A stretch of 64,000 bases of DNA, taken from assembly GCA_965279355.1 (NCBI GenBank), contig OZ257155.1:4340001-4404000 (forward strand), written 5' to 3'. Below the pieces are notes generated by a model that was not told the origin of the DNA, ran no database searches, and saw nothing but the letters and a program-made list of their open reading frames with translations. The stretch's first letter is position 1. Each line of letters begins with the position of its first letter. The DNA comes from G965279355 sp965279355. GTDB taxonomy: Bacteria; Pseudomonadota; Alphaproteobacteria; CACIAM-22H2. The translations under genes and the position numbers were made by a program. Shown here one piece after another: positions 1-8,772 of this stretch.

Positions 1-91
1 AGGCCACGCAGTTACGCTTCCGGCGAGTGTTAAGAACAGACGTCGTTTCACGTTTCCCCCGCACTGCCATGCCGGGGAAGCTTAGACACTT

Positions 92-220
92 TTAGTCTAC
101 GGAGCCAGCTGCCGCGATTTTCAGTCCTTCTTTTGCACAACCCGCCGGTCGCAGCACGTCGGCGATTTCATCCAGGATCGCCGGGTCTTGAGATCGCACC
201 GGGACAGGTTTAGGAGGGGG
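92..220 (-). pseudogene. C-terminal remnant of a PrpE-like acyl-CoA synthetase
   Basis: Read on the minus strand this segment ends in TAA and encodes a tail containing DPAILDEIADVLRPAG followed by CAKEGLK. The intact acyl-CoA synthetase downstream ends in DPAILAEIADALQPAG then YAKEGLK, so 19 of 23 residues match, and the DNA matches over about 75 bp with changes mostly at third positions. An in-frame TGA (complement of 221-223) closes the frame upstream, and the place where the rest of the enzyme should lie is occupied by the SnoaL-like gene. It is therefore a broken paralogue rather than a gene. Bases 1-91 and 221-282 show nothing else beyond the ribosome binding site of the next gene. Confidence 0.75.
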
Positions 221-282
221 TCAGCTCGGCTCCTCAACAGCCCAGCTGGAATATCGATAGTCAAAAGATCAGGGAGGAGATA

Positions 283-735
283 ATGGCACGGATTGCACTA
301 AGTTTGGCGTTGCTGGCGCTGCTGCTTGCGACGCCGGCGGCGATGGCCGCCGATGCAGCGCAGATGGAGGCCAACAAGAAAACGGTGATCGATTTCTACG
401 ATAAGGCGATCAACAAGAAGGACTTCGAGGCTGCCAAGGTCCATTTCGGCCCGCGATACACGCAACATAATCCCGCGGCGGCAGACGGTCCCGAAGGCCT
501 GAAGGGATTCATCGACTTCCTCAAGAACCGGTTCCCTCAGTACCAAAGCACGTTCAAGCGCGTGTTCACCGATGGCGACTACGTGATCGTGCATGTGCAC
601 AACATCCCGGAGCCCGGACACCGCGGTCGCGCCATCATCGACATCTTCCGGCTGGAGAGCGGCAAGATTGTCGAGCATTGGGACGTGGCGCAGGACATTC
701 CCGAGAAGGCGCTGAACAACAACGGGATGTTCTGA
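283..735 (+). CDS. Secreted SnoaL-like (NTF2-fold) protein
   Basis: A 150-aa protein with an N-terminal signal peptide (hydrophobic stretch, then an AMA-type cleavage site near residue 22) followed by one SnoaL/NTF2-like alpha+beta domain. Visible family features are the early helix with VIDFYDKAINKKD, the YTQHNP segment, the FLKNRFPQ helix and the closing EHWDVAQDIP strand, typical of the COG4922 group of predicted SnoaL-like aldol-condensation proteins. The substrate is unknown and export to the periplasm is inferred from the signal peptide. A GGGAGG sequence precedes the ATG. It sits between a truncated and an intact acyl-CoA synthetase tail, convergent with the latter, so it is probably transcribed alone. 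Confidence 0.75.
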   Translation: MARIALSLALLALLLATPAAMAADAAQMEANKKTVIDFYDKAINKKDFEAAKVHFGPRYTQHNPAAADGPEGLKGFIDFLKNRFPQYQSTFKRVFTDGDYVIVHVHNIPEPGHRGRAIIDIFRLESGKIVEHWDVAQDIPEKALNNNGMF

Positions 736-804
736 CCAGCGTTGAGCAGAGGCGGGGCTGGCCAGGATTTGGTCGTCAGGGTGCGGAGTGGATTTCTGTA
801 GTTT

Positions 805-2733
805 TCACGCCGCACTCGTCTTTAGCCCTTCTTTCGCATAGCCGGCCGGCTGGAGCGCGTCGGCGATCTCGGCAAGGATCGCCGGGTCGTCGATGGTCGC
901 CGGCGGTTTGAAGCTCTGGCCGTCGGCGATCCGCTGCATCGTCGCGCGCAGAATTTTCCCCGACCGTGTCTTGGGCAGGCGCTTCACCACCAGCGCCTGC
1001 TTGAATGCGGCGACGGGACCGATACGGTCGCGCACCATCTGCACGATCTCGCGCACGATCACGTCATGCGGTTTGTTGACGCCTGATTTCAGGACGATGA
1101 AGCCCAGCGGCAGTTGGCCCTTGAGTTCATCGGCGACACCGATCACGGCACACTCCGCGACGTCCTGGTGTGAGGACAACACTTCTTCCATGCCGCCGGT
1201 CGACAAGCGATGGCCCGCGACGTTGATGACATCGTCCACCCGCGTCATCACCGAGACATAGCCTTCTTCGTCGACGAAGCCCGCATCGCCGGTTTTGTAA
1301 TAGCCGGGATATTCGGCGAGATAGGCCTGGCGATAACGATCTTCCGCGTTCCACAGCGTCGGGAAGGTGCCGGGCGGCAGCGGCAGCTTGCAGCACAGGG
1401 CGCCGATCTCGCCGCGTTTCACTTCCTTGCCCTCGGCATCCAGCGCTTGGACGTCCCAGCCCGGCGCCGCCTTGGTCGGTGATCCCGGCTTAACCGGGAA
1501 CGGCTTGCCGTTGCCGCTGTCGAGCCCCATGCAGTTGGCGACGATCGACCAGCCAGTCTCGGTCTGCCACCAATGGTCGATCACCGGCACATTGAGCATG
1601 GTCTCCGCCCATTTCAGCGTATCGGGATCGCAGCGCTCGCCGGCGAGAAACAGAGTCTTGAAGCCGGACAGGTCGTATTTGCGGATGAACTCGCCCTTGG
1701 GGTCATCGCGCTTGATGGCGCGGAAGGCGGTGGGTGCGGTGAACATCGCCTTGACCTTGTGCTGCGAGATCACGCGCCAGTAGACGCCGGCATCTGGTGT
1801 GCCCACCGGCTTTCCTTCAAACAGGATCGTCGTGCATCCGGCCAGCAGTGGCGCGTAGACGATATAGGAATGGCCGACGACCCAGCCGACATCGGAGGCG
1901 GCCCAGAACACATCGCCCGCGTCGATGTCGTAGACCGTCTTCATGGAGTGGCAGAGCGCGACGGCGTGGCCGCCATTGTCGCGCACCACACCCTTGGGCT
2001 GGCCGGTCGTGCCGCTAGTGTAGAGGATATAGAGCGGATCGGTCGCCTGCACCGGTGTGCAGTCCGCCGGTTTTGCATCGGCCATCTCCGCATCCCAGTC
2101 GAGATCGTTTCCGGACAGGTCGCAGGGATGCTGCTTGCGCTGAAGGATGATGGAATGCGCGGGTTTGTGCTTCGACAGCGCGATCGCGCCGTCGAGCAGC
2201 GGCTTGTAGGGGATCGCCCGGTTGACCTCGATGCCGTACGATGCCGAGACGATGATCTTCGGCTGGCAGTCGTCGATGCGGACCGCAAGCTCATTGGCCG
2301 CGAAGCCGCCGAAGACAACGGAGTGCACGGCACCCAGCCGCGCGCAGGCGAGCATGGCAACCAGCGCCTCAGGCACCATCGGCATATAGAGAATGACGCG
2401 GTCGCCCTTGCCGATGCCGCGTCTGGCCAGCACCCCGGCAAAGCGCGCGACCCAGTCGCGCATCTCGCGGTAGGTGTAGCTTTTGATGGTGCCGGTGACC
2501 GGGCTGTCATAGATGACGGCCGCCTGATCGCCGCGTGTCTCGACGTGCCGGTCGAGCGCGTTGTAGCAGGTGTTGAGCTCGCCGCCGGGGAACCAGCGGT
2601 AGAAAGGCGGGCGCGAGGAGTCGAGGACGCGGGTCCAGGGCCTGGTCCAGGCGATCTTTCCAGCGACCTCGCCCCAGTAGCCTTCCGGGTCTTTCAGCGA
2701 TCGTGCGTGGATGTCGGCGTAAAGCGGCTTCAT
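805..2733 (-). CDS. prpE: Propionyl-CoA synthetase-type AMP-forming ligase
   Basis: Adenylate-forming acyl-CoA synthetase of the acetyl/propionyl-CoA synthetase type, activating a short carboxylate with ATP and CoA through an acyl-adenylate in the cytoplasm. The 642-aa product has the N-terminal ACS cap (YWGEVAGKIAW, then NTCYNALDRHV), the P-loop-like YTSGTTGQPKG motif, DHWWQTETG, YYKTGD and the C-terminal SRPxKTRSGK-like loop read as LPKTRSGK whose lysine forms the adenylate. The length and the IYDSPVTGT segment fit PrpE better than Acs. The frame is open to a GTG at 2835, but the ATG at 2733 gives the usual start. It is divergent from another acyl-CoA synthetase; prpB/C/D are not in the window, so propionate as substrate is an inference. 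Confidence 0.85.
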   Translation of the reverse strand: MKPLYADIHARSLKDPEGYWGEVAGKIAWTRPWTRVLDSSRPPFYRWFPGGELNTCYNALDRHVETRGDQAAVIYDSPVTGTIKSYTYREMRDWVARFAGVLARRGIGKGDRVILYMPMVPEALVAMLACARLGAVHSVVFGGFAANELAVRIDDCQPKIIVSASYGIEVNRAIPYKPLLDGAIALSKHKPAHSIILQRKQHPCDLSGNDLDWDAEMADAKPADCTPVQATDPLYILYTSGTTGQPKGVVRDNGGHAVALCHSMKTVYDIDAGDVFWAASDVGWVVGHSYIVYAPLLAGCTTILFEGKPVGTPDAGVYWRVISQHKVKAMFTAPTAFRAIKRDDPKGEFIRKYDLSGFKTLFLAGERCDPDTLKWAETMLNVPVIDHWWQTETGWSIVANCMGLDSGNGKPFPVKPGSPTKAAPGWDVQALDAEGKEVKRGEIGALCCKLPLPPGTFPTLWNAEDRYRQAYLAEYPGYYKTGDAGFVDEEGYVSVMTRVDDVINVAGHRLSTGGMEEVLSSHQDVAECAVIGVADELKGQLPLGFIVLKSGVNKPHDVIVREIVQMVRDRIGPVAAFKQALVVKRLPKTRSGKILRATMQRIADGQSFKPPATIDDPAILAEIADALQPAGYAKEGLKTSAA

Positions 2734-2903
2734 GGCGTTTTCCCGGACCTCGTCGTTGAACGAAGTCTGTCGCCAATCCGCCCAATTTGCAAAGCCGGTT
2801 TCGATATTCCCAGGTTCTATGCTGAGAAAAACCACGCCTCGTTCCCCTGTCCGTTAACCCGGTATCGTGGCAAAGTCCGCGAGGAATCGGAGCGGGGTCG
2901 ACC

Positions 2904-4613
2904 ATGGCGGCGAAGAAGAAGATGAAGAAGAAACCGGCGCGGACGCAGAAGCGACCGGCTGTGGCGCGCCTGCCCAAGTCACATATGTTCGAGCGCGATC
3001 TCGGCAAGAACGCCGCCAACTACGTTCCGTTGTCGCCGCTGTCGTTCCTGCCGCGCGCTGCCCACGTGTTTCCGCGCCACATCGCCGTGGTGCATGGCGA
3101 TCTGCGCCAGACCTGGGCGCAGACCTATACGCGCTGCCGGCGTCTGGCCTCGGCGCTGCGCAAACTCGGTATCCGCCGCGGCGATACGGTGGCGCTTATG
3201 GCGCCCAATACGCCGGCCGCTTACGAAGCGGCGTTCGGCGTGCCGATGTCTGGTGCCGTTCTGAATGCGATGAACATCCGGCTCGATGCGCCGACCATTG
3301 CTTTCATGCTGGACCACGGCGAGACGAAGGTCTTGCTGACCGACACTGAATTCGCGCCGGTGATCAAACAGGCGTTGAAGCTGGCCAGGCGAAAGATTGC
3401 GGTGATCGACATAGTCGATCCCGAGTATGAGGCGAAGGGCGGCCGCGACGCCGAGCTTCTGGGAAAGATGGATTACGAGGCACTGCTCCAGGGCGGCAAT
3501 CCCGACGATTCCTGGGACCTGCCTGGCGACGAATGGGATGCCATCGCGCTGAACTATACCTCCGGCACGACCGGCAATCCCAAGGGCGTCGTTACCCATA
3601 ATCGCGGCGCCTATCTGAACGCCGTGGGTAACGTGCTGGTATGGAACATGCCGAGCCATGCCACGTATCTTTGGACGCTGCCGATGTTCCACTGCAACGG
3701 CTGGTGCTTTCCCTGGACCCTGGCGGCGATGGGCGGAACCAATGTCTGTCTGCGGCGGGTCGAGGCGAACGCGATCTTCAACTCAATTCGCCGCGACGGT
3801 GTCACGCATATGTGCGGCGCGCCCATCGTCATGAACATGCTGATCAACGCACCGGAGACGGCGCGCAGCGGCGTCGACCGGACCATCGAGATCATGACGG
3901 CAGCGTCGGCGCCACCGGCGGCGGTGATCGAGAAGATGGAGCGCATGGGTTTCCACATCACCCATGTTTACGGGCTGACCGAAGTCTACGGTCCTGCCGT
4001 GGTCTGCGAATGGCATGACGAATGGAATGCGCTGCCGTTGGAAGAGCAGGCTACCCTCAAGGCCCGTCAGGGCGTCGCCTATCCGGTGCAGGAAGGGTTA
4101 ATCGTCGCCGACCCTGAAACACTCGAACCGGTGCCATCGGATGGCGCGACCATCGGCGAGGTCTTCATGCGCGGCAACATCACGATGAAGGGCTACCTCA
4201 AGAACCCGAAGGCGACCAGGGCCGCCTTTGCCGGCGGATGGTTCCATACCGGCGATCTCGGCGTCATGCACCCGAACGGCTATGTCGAACTCAAGGATCG
4301 CTCGAAGGACATCATCATCTCCGGCGGCGAGAACATCTCGACCATCGAGGTTGAAGGCGCACTGTATGGGCATCCCGATGTTCTGGAAGCGGCCGTGGTG
4401 GCGCGGCCGGATGAGAAATGGGGCGAGACGCCGTGTGCGTTCGTGATGCTCAAGGATAATTCGAGCGCGACGGCGGATGACATCATCGCCTTTTGCCGTT
4501 CGAAAATGGCGGGCTTCAAGGTGCCGAAAACGGTTGTGTTCGGTCCCTTACCGAAAACCTCGACCGGCAAGATCCAGAAATTCGTGCTCCGGGACCGCGC
4601 CCGGGCCCGTTAA
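2904..4613 (+). CDS. Acyl-CoA synthetase (AMP-binding, medium/long-chain type)
   Basis: A 569-aa ligase that should convert a free carboxylic acid to its CoA thioester at the cost of ATP to AMP. After a Lys-rich N-terminal tail (about 25 residues) the large AMP-binding domain shows NYTSGTTGNPKG, the MFHCNGW segment typical of the PRK08162-like/DmdB-related branch, YGLTE, and FHTGDLG, and the C-terminal domain has KDIIISGGENIS and the catalytic PKTSTGKIQK lysine. A GGAG lies about 10 nt before the ATG. The branch includes fatty acyl- and methylmercaptopropionyl-CoA ligases, so chain length cannot be fixed from sequence alone. It shares a 170-bp divergent promoter region with the PrpE-type gene. 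Confidence 0.85.
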   Translation: MAAKKKMKKKPARTQKRPAVARLPKSHMFERDLGKNAANYVPLSPLSFLPRAAHVFPRHIAVVHGDLRQTWAQTYTRCRRLASALRKLGIRRGDTVALMAPNTPAAYEAAFGVPMSGAVLNAMNIRLDAPTIAFMLDHGETKVLLTDTEFAPVIKQALKLARRKIAVIDIVDPEYEAKGGRDAELLGKMDYEALLQGGNPDDSWDLPGDEWDAIALNYTSGTTGNPKGVVTHNRGAYLNAVGNVLVWNMPSHATYLWTLPMFHCNGWCFPWTLAAMGGTNVCLRRVEANAIFNSIRRDGVTHMCGAPIVMNMLINAPETARSGVDRTIEIMTAASAPPAAVIEKMERMGFHITHVYGLTEVYGPAVVCEWHDEWNALPLEEQATLKARQGVAYPVQEGLIVADPETLEPVPSDGATIGEVFMRGNITMKGYLKNPKATRAAFAGGWFHTGDLGVMHPNGYVELKDRSKDIIISGGENISTIEVEGALYGHPDVLEAAVVARPDEKWGETPCAFVMLKDNSSATADDIIAFCRSKMAGFKVPKTVVFGPLPKTSTGKIQKFVLRDRARAR

Positions 4614-4742
4614 CGCTGATTTGGCACCGGCCCGCCTGTAGCATTTCCTCCCCAATTGGATACACTGTGAATGTCTGGGGGAGCGGCGGCTAACTCCGCC
4701 GCGCATAAGAAGAATTTGTCTTAAACAGGGGCGGGACGGGGA

Positions 4743-7307
4743 ATGGCCCAACGGCACATCCCGATCATCCAGGTCTGGCGTGACCGGCTGGCGCGTATTC
4801 CGCCAAGCCGTCTGGTGCTGGTTTTTGGCATCGGCCTCGTCGGCAGCGTCCTGATCTTTACCGCCGCAACGCTCTGGTATCTGCGCGTCGTTGCGCTGGA
4901 TGAAGCCAGGCGGCAGCTGGTGACGCTCAACATCGTGCTGGCGGAGCAGATGTCGCGGGCCGTCGAATCCGTCGATCTGGTTCTCATGTCCACGATCGAA
5001 AAGCTGCAGGCCATCGAGCGTCAGGCGAGCGCCGACGATGCACCCGTGGACGGAAGGGCCGTGCACGAGATGCTGGGCAACCAGATGAGCGGCATTCCGC
5101 AAATCCGCGCCGTGTTTGTTGTCAACGCGGGCGGCGACATGATTCATGACTCCCGTGTTTATCCGGTCACCGGCGTCTCGCTTTCCGACCGGGGGTATTT
5201 CATCGCACACCGCGACGGCCAGGTTCCGGGACTCTTTGTCAGCGAGCCGTTGCGGGGGCGGGTCGACAATCTGCCGGGGTTCTCGGTATCGCGGCGCCGG
5301 ACCGACAGCGATAGCCGCTTCAACGGGCTGATCGCGGCCACGGTCGAACCGCGTTATTTCCAGAGCCTGTATGAATCCGTCGATCTCGATAGCGGCGGGA
5401 TGATCCGCCTGTATCGGCGCGACGGCGCCCTGATGACAAGCTTTCCGCCGGCGCCCAACGGTACAGCCGATATCGTCGCGGAAGATGTGCGGGCATTGCT
5501 GGCGGGAAGGGATCGCGCCGTCACCTGGCGGATCGATCCGGCAACGGGCGAATGGTGTCTGGTCAGTCTGCAGGATATCGGCCCGTATCCGCTTGTTCTC
5601 AGTGTCGCCATCACCGAAGACGCGGCACTGGCGGGCTGGCGACAGCAGGCCGCGATTTTCGGCGTCGGCGGGTTCGGCGGGGCGGGTGTGATTGCCGTCT
5701 TACTGATCGGGCTATCCCTCCAGTTCGGCCGGCACGAACTTCTGAATGAAGCGCTGCGCCGGAGCGAACAGCGGTTCCGGGATATTGCTGAATCATCTTC
5801 CGACTGGATATGGGAAACCGGTCCCGATCTGCGGTTCAGTTATGTGTCGGGGCGCCTCTATGATGCGACCGGTGTTCGCCCGGAGCAGGTGCTGGGACGA
5901 AACCGGGAAGAACTGTCCGGTGAGGAGATCGATCAGCCGACCTGGATCGCCTATCTCGAGGATATCGCGCAGCGCCGGCCGATCCGCGAGTTCACCTATG
6001 CTCATCGCCGGCAGGACGGCGCCCTCCGGCGCTTCCGCGTCGCCGGCACACCGGTCTTCGATGAACTCGGCAATTTCCAGGGCTATCGTGGAACCGGCAC
6101 CGACATCACGGCGGAATACGAAGCCGAGCAGCGGGTCAATCATGCGCGGCAGCTTCTGGCCGATGCCGTTGAGTTTCTGCCCGACGGATTCGTGCTCTAC
6201 GACGCCGAGGACCGGCTGGTCCTGTGCAACAGCAGCTATCGCGAAATCCATTCGATGACGCCGGAAGCCTGGACGCCGGGCACCCGGTATGAAGACATCC
6301 TGCGCGCGACGTTCCGTTCCGGCGAGGGCGAAGCGCCGGACGGGGACATCGAAAAATATATCGAGCGGCGAATCGCGCAGCACCTGAGGGATCTCTCGTC
6401 GCCTTTCGAGATCAATACCCGCACGCGGGTCTTGCGGGTGGCCGAACGCCGGACCAGTGACGGCGGCGTGGTCGGTCTGCATAGCGACGTTTCGGAGATC
6501 AAGCGGCGCGAGGCGGCTCTGGTCGAGGCCAAGCAGGCCGCCGAAATCGCCAACCGGGCGAAGTCCGAGTTCCTCGCCAATATGAGCCATGAACTGCGCA
6601 CGCCGCTGAACGCGATCATCGGTTTCGCCGAGGTTATTGAGAACCGTGTCTTCGGCGCGTCATCGCCCCGCTATCACGAGTACGCGCGCGATATTCGCAA
6701 CAGCGGCGAGCATCTCCTGGCCGTCATCAACGACATTCTCGATATGTCGAAGATCGAGGCCGGGCGGCACGATTTCATCGAAGGCGAGGTGGTGATCGCC
6801 GACGTCATTATCGCCTGCCTCGCAATGGTCAAGCGCCGCGCCGAATATAGCGGCGTAAAGCTCACGGTTCAGGAGCCGTTGCCGGATCTCACGCTGCGCG
6901 CTGACCGCCGTGGTGTGATGCAGGTGCTGCTAAACCTGATGTCGAATGCTGTGAAGTTCACGCCGCGCGACGGGCAGGTCCTGGTCCGGGTCGAGGCGTC
7001 GACGGCCGACGGCGCCGCCCTCTGTGTCGACGATTCCGGACCCGGCATTCCGGCCGACGCCCTGAAGCATGTCTTCGAGCCGTTCCGCCGCGGATCCGCG
7101 CAGGTCAGCCACAAGGCGGAAGGGACGGGCCTCGGCCTGCCGATCAGCAAGCGGCTCATGGAACAGCATGGCGGACGACTGGATCTGCAGAACCGGCCCG
7201 GCGGCGGTCTGACCGCTCAGGCCGTCTTTCCGGCCGAGCGGGTCCTGCACGTCGGCGCGGCGACGGTCTGGCTAGGTCCGCAGCCGGCTAAAGAACGCCG
7301 CGCCTGA
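4743..7307 (+). CDS. Membrane Cache-PAS-PAS sensor histidine kinase
   Basis: An 854-aa sensor kinase. Transmembrane helix 1 is at about residues 24-46, an extracytoplasmic Cache-like sensor fills about 50-300, helix 2 is at about 302-325, then two PAS modules (about 340-460 and 465-590), a short coiled linker, the HisKA dimerisation helix with SHELRTPLNAIIGF (phospho-accepting His near 616) and the HATPase domain with NLMSNAVKF (N box), DDSGPGIP (G1) and GTGLGLPI (G2). It resembles PleC/DivJ-like kinases of alphaproteobacteria in its catalytic half. No response regulator or receiver domain is encoded nearby, so its partner is unlinked. A GC-rich hairpin (4683-4702) lies between the preceding stop and this start. 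Confidence 0.9.
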   Translation: MAQRHIPIIQVWRDRLARIPPSRLVLVFGIGLVGSVLIFTAATLWYLRVVALDEARRQLVTLNIVLAEQMSRAVESVDLVLMSTIEKLQAIERQASADDAPVDGRAVHEMLGNQMSGIPQIRAVFVVNAGGDMIHDSRVYPVTGVSLSDRGYFIAHRDGQVPGLFVSEPLRGRVDNLPGFSVSRRRTDSDSRFNGLIAATVEPRYFQSLYESVDLDSGGMIRLYRRDGALMTSFPPAPNGTADIVAEDVRALLAGRDRAVTWRIDPATGEWCLVSLQDIGPYPLVLSVAITEDAALAGWRQQAAIFGVGGFGGAGVIAVLLIGLSLQFGRHELLNEALRRSEQRFRDIAESSSDWIWETGPDLRFSYVSGRLYDATGVRPEQVLGRNREELSGEEIDQPTWIAYLEDIAQRRPIREFTYAHRRQDGALRRFRVAGTPVFDELGNFQGYRGTGTDITAEYEAEQRVNHARQLLADAVEFLPDGFVLYDAEDRLVLCNSSYREIHSMTPEAWTPGTRYEDILRATFRSGEGEAPDGDIEKYIERRIAQHLRDLSSPFEINTRTRVLRVAERRTSDGGVVGLHSDVSEIKRREAALVEAKQAAEIANRAKSEFLANMSHELRTPLNAIIGFAEVIENRVFGASSPRYHEYARDIRNSGEHLLAVINDILDMSKIEAGRHDFIEGEVVIADVIIACLAMVKRRAEYSGVKLTVQEPLPDLTLRADRRGVMQVLLNLMSNAVKFTPRDGQVLVRVEASTADGAALCVDDSGPGIPADALKHVFEPFRRGSAQVSHKAEGTGLGLPISKRLMEQHGGRLDLQNRPGGGLTAQAVFPAERVLHVGAATVWLGPQPAKERRA

Positions 7308-7364
7308 ACGCAGGGCGCCGAAGCCTCATATCGGGCTCTTAACCCACTGAAATAAGAACTGGCT

Positions 7365-7389
7365 ATCGGCGACCAGCCCGGTCGCCGAT
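7365..7389. terminator. GC-rich hairpin between convergent genes
   Basis: A ten-base perfect stem (ATCGGCGACC with its complement) around a five-base loop sits between the 3' ends of the convergent kinase and YdcH-like genes. There is no T-tract on either side, so intrinsic termination is only possible, not shown. Confidence 0.35.
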
Positions 7390-7425
7390 CCGGAGGCGCC
7401 AGTCAGGAGCCGGGCTGACGCCGGC

Positions 7426-7590
7426 TCAGTGCGACATTCGGCCGAGCTCTTCTTTTATTCGCAACTTCAGGCGTTTGAGCTCGGTCAGGTGGATCTGGTC
7501 GGGAAGTGGACGATGAACTTCGTCGTCGATTTCGTGATCGAGGTGCGCATGGCGCGCACGGAGTGATTCGACACGGTCTTCTTGCGTCAT
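7426..7590 (-). CDS. YdcH/DUF465-like small helical protein
   Basis: A 54-aa protein with the DUF465 pattern: a charged helix with RARHAHLDHEIDDE, a turn with a PLPD step, then a second helix with LKRLKLRIKEELGR. Members are short helical hairpins of unknown function that are common beside unrelated genes in alphaproteobacteria. The frame is open to 7674, but the ATG at 7590 is preceded by GAGGGAG at good spacing and gives the usual family length, so the shorter start was chosen. It converges on the sensor kinase. Confidence 0.75.
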   Translation of the reverse strand: MTQEDRVESLRARHAHLDHEIDDEVHRPLPDQIHLTELKRLKLRIKEELGRMSH

Positions 7591-7785
7591 CGGCAATTCT
7601 CCCTCGTTGTTGTCCAAGGTCGGGTAATCGCCCCCAAGCTCAAAAAGGCTACGCCCGTCTTTTCTGTTTGCCAAGTTGATTCGGGGTTAATACCGGCAGG
7701 ACAGTCAGTGGCGAATGTGGAGAACCGGGGTTAAAGTCCGTGGCTCATTGGACGAATCGGACAGGCTGTACCAAGGTAATTTTTG

Positions 7786-8769
7786 ATGGCTGACGGAAAC
7801 GGAAAGAAGTCGGGACACGTGAAGAAAGCCGCACGTCTCAGCGCCGAGCAGCAGGCCGATATCGACGCGCAGCGGAGCGAGACGCAGCCGACACGGCGCC
7901 CCACCGTGCCCGCTCTCGAGGACGTTCTCTATCAGCCGATTCCGTTGCTCGACTACGGCTTTGTGCGCGTGATCGATTATTTCGGCGATGACGCGGCGAT
8001 CGTCCAGGCCGCGCGTGTCTCCTACGGCAAGGGCACCAAGAAGGTTTCCGACGACCGCAATCTCATCCGTTATCTCATGCGGCACCGTCACTCGACGCCG
8101 TTCGAGATGTGCGAGATCAAGCTGCATGTGAAGCTGCCGATCTTCGTGGCGCGGCAGTGGATCCGTCACCGCACCGCCAATGTGAACGAATACAGCGCGC
8201 GTTATTCGATCCTCGATCGCGAGTTCTACGTGCCGGTGCCGGCGCAGCTTGCCAAGCAGTCGCGCACCAACCGGCAGGGGCGCGGGGACGTGCTGGAAGG
8301 ATCGGAGGCGGAGAACGCGCTCTCGACCATCGAGAATCTGAGCAGCGAGGCGTATGCCGCCTATACACGGCTGCTGAACGAAGATCAGTCCGGCGCTCTG
8401 ATCGAGCCGGATCGCGACGGGCTCGCGCGGGAACTGGCACGAATGGTCGTGCCGACGAATTTCTTTACCCAGTGGTACTGGAAGATCGATCTCAACAACC
8501 TCTTCCATTTCCTCAGCCTGCGTGCCGACGCGCACGCGCAGTACGAAATCCGCGTTTACGCCGATGCGATCGCCGACATCGTCGAGAAATGGTGCCCGAT
8601 CGCCTTTGAGGCGTTCCGCGACTACCGCATGACCGGCACTGCCGTCTCGGGTCCGGGCATGGGCGTGATCAAGCGCCTGCTCGCGGGCGAAAAGGTCACG
8701 CAGGAAAATTCAGGCCTCGGCAAGCGCGAGTGGAGCGAGCTGATGGCGACCCTGGATCGTAAGGAATAG
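7786..8769 (+). CDS. thyX: Flavin-dependent thymidylate synthase ThyX
   Basis: Makes dTMP from dUMP using methylene-tetrahydrofolate, FAD and NADPH, replacing ThyA. The signature RHR-x7-S is present as RHRTANVNEYS (about residue 126), with HSTPFEM upstream and LNNLFHFLSLR in the C-terminal FAD/dUMP-binding part. At 327 aa it is longer than the roughly 230-aa bacterial core, mainly through a 50-residue charged N-terminal extension, which is common in alphaproteobacteria. The ATG directly follows an in-frame TTG; an AAGG lies 10 nt upstream of the ATG. The GST gene begins 3 nt after its stop, so the two are probably cotranscribed. dCMP deaminase, which supplies dUMP, is encoded at the other end of the window. 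Confidence 0.95.
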   Translation: MADGNGKKSGHVKKAARLSAEQQADIDAQRSETQPTRRPTVPALEDVLYQPIPLLDYGFVRVIDYFGDDAAIVQAARVSYGKGTKKVSDDRNLIRYLMRHRHSTPFEMCEIKLHVKLPIFVARQWIRHRTANVNEYSARYSILDREFYVPVPAQLAKQSRTNRQGRGDVLEGSEAENALSTIENLSSEAYAAYTRLLNEDQSGALIEPDRDGLARELARMVVPTNFFTQWYWKIDLNNLFHFLSLRADAHAQYEIRVYADAIADIVEKWCPIAFEAFRDYRMTGTAVSGPGMGVIKRLLAGEKVTQENSGLGKREWSELMATLDRKE

Positions 8770-8772
8770 AGC

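Noticed and set aside
1573..2925. Long plus-strand open frame of 450 codons opposite the PrpE-type gene
   Set aside because: It lies antisense to an enzyme with all family motifs, and its product is Arg/His/Asp-rich with no recognisable domain, as expected for a high-GC shadow frame.
7783..7785. TTG as start of thyX
   Set aside because: An ATG follows immediately, so the TTG would add only one residue; AAGG spacing favours the ATG.
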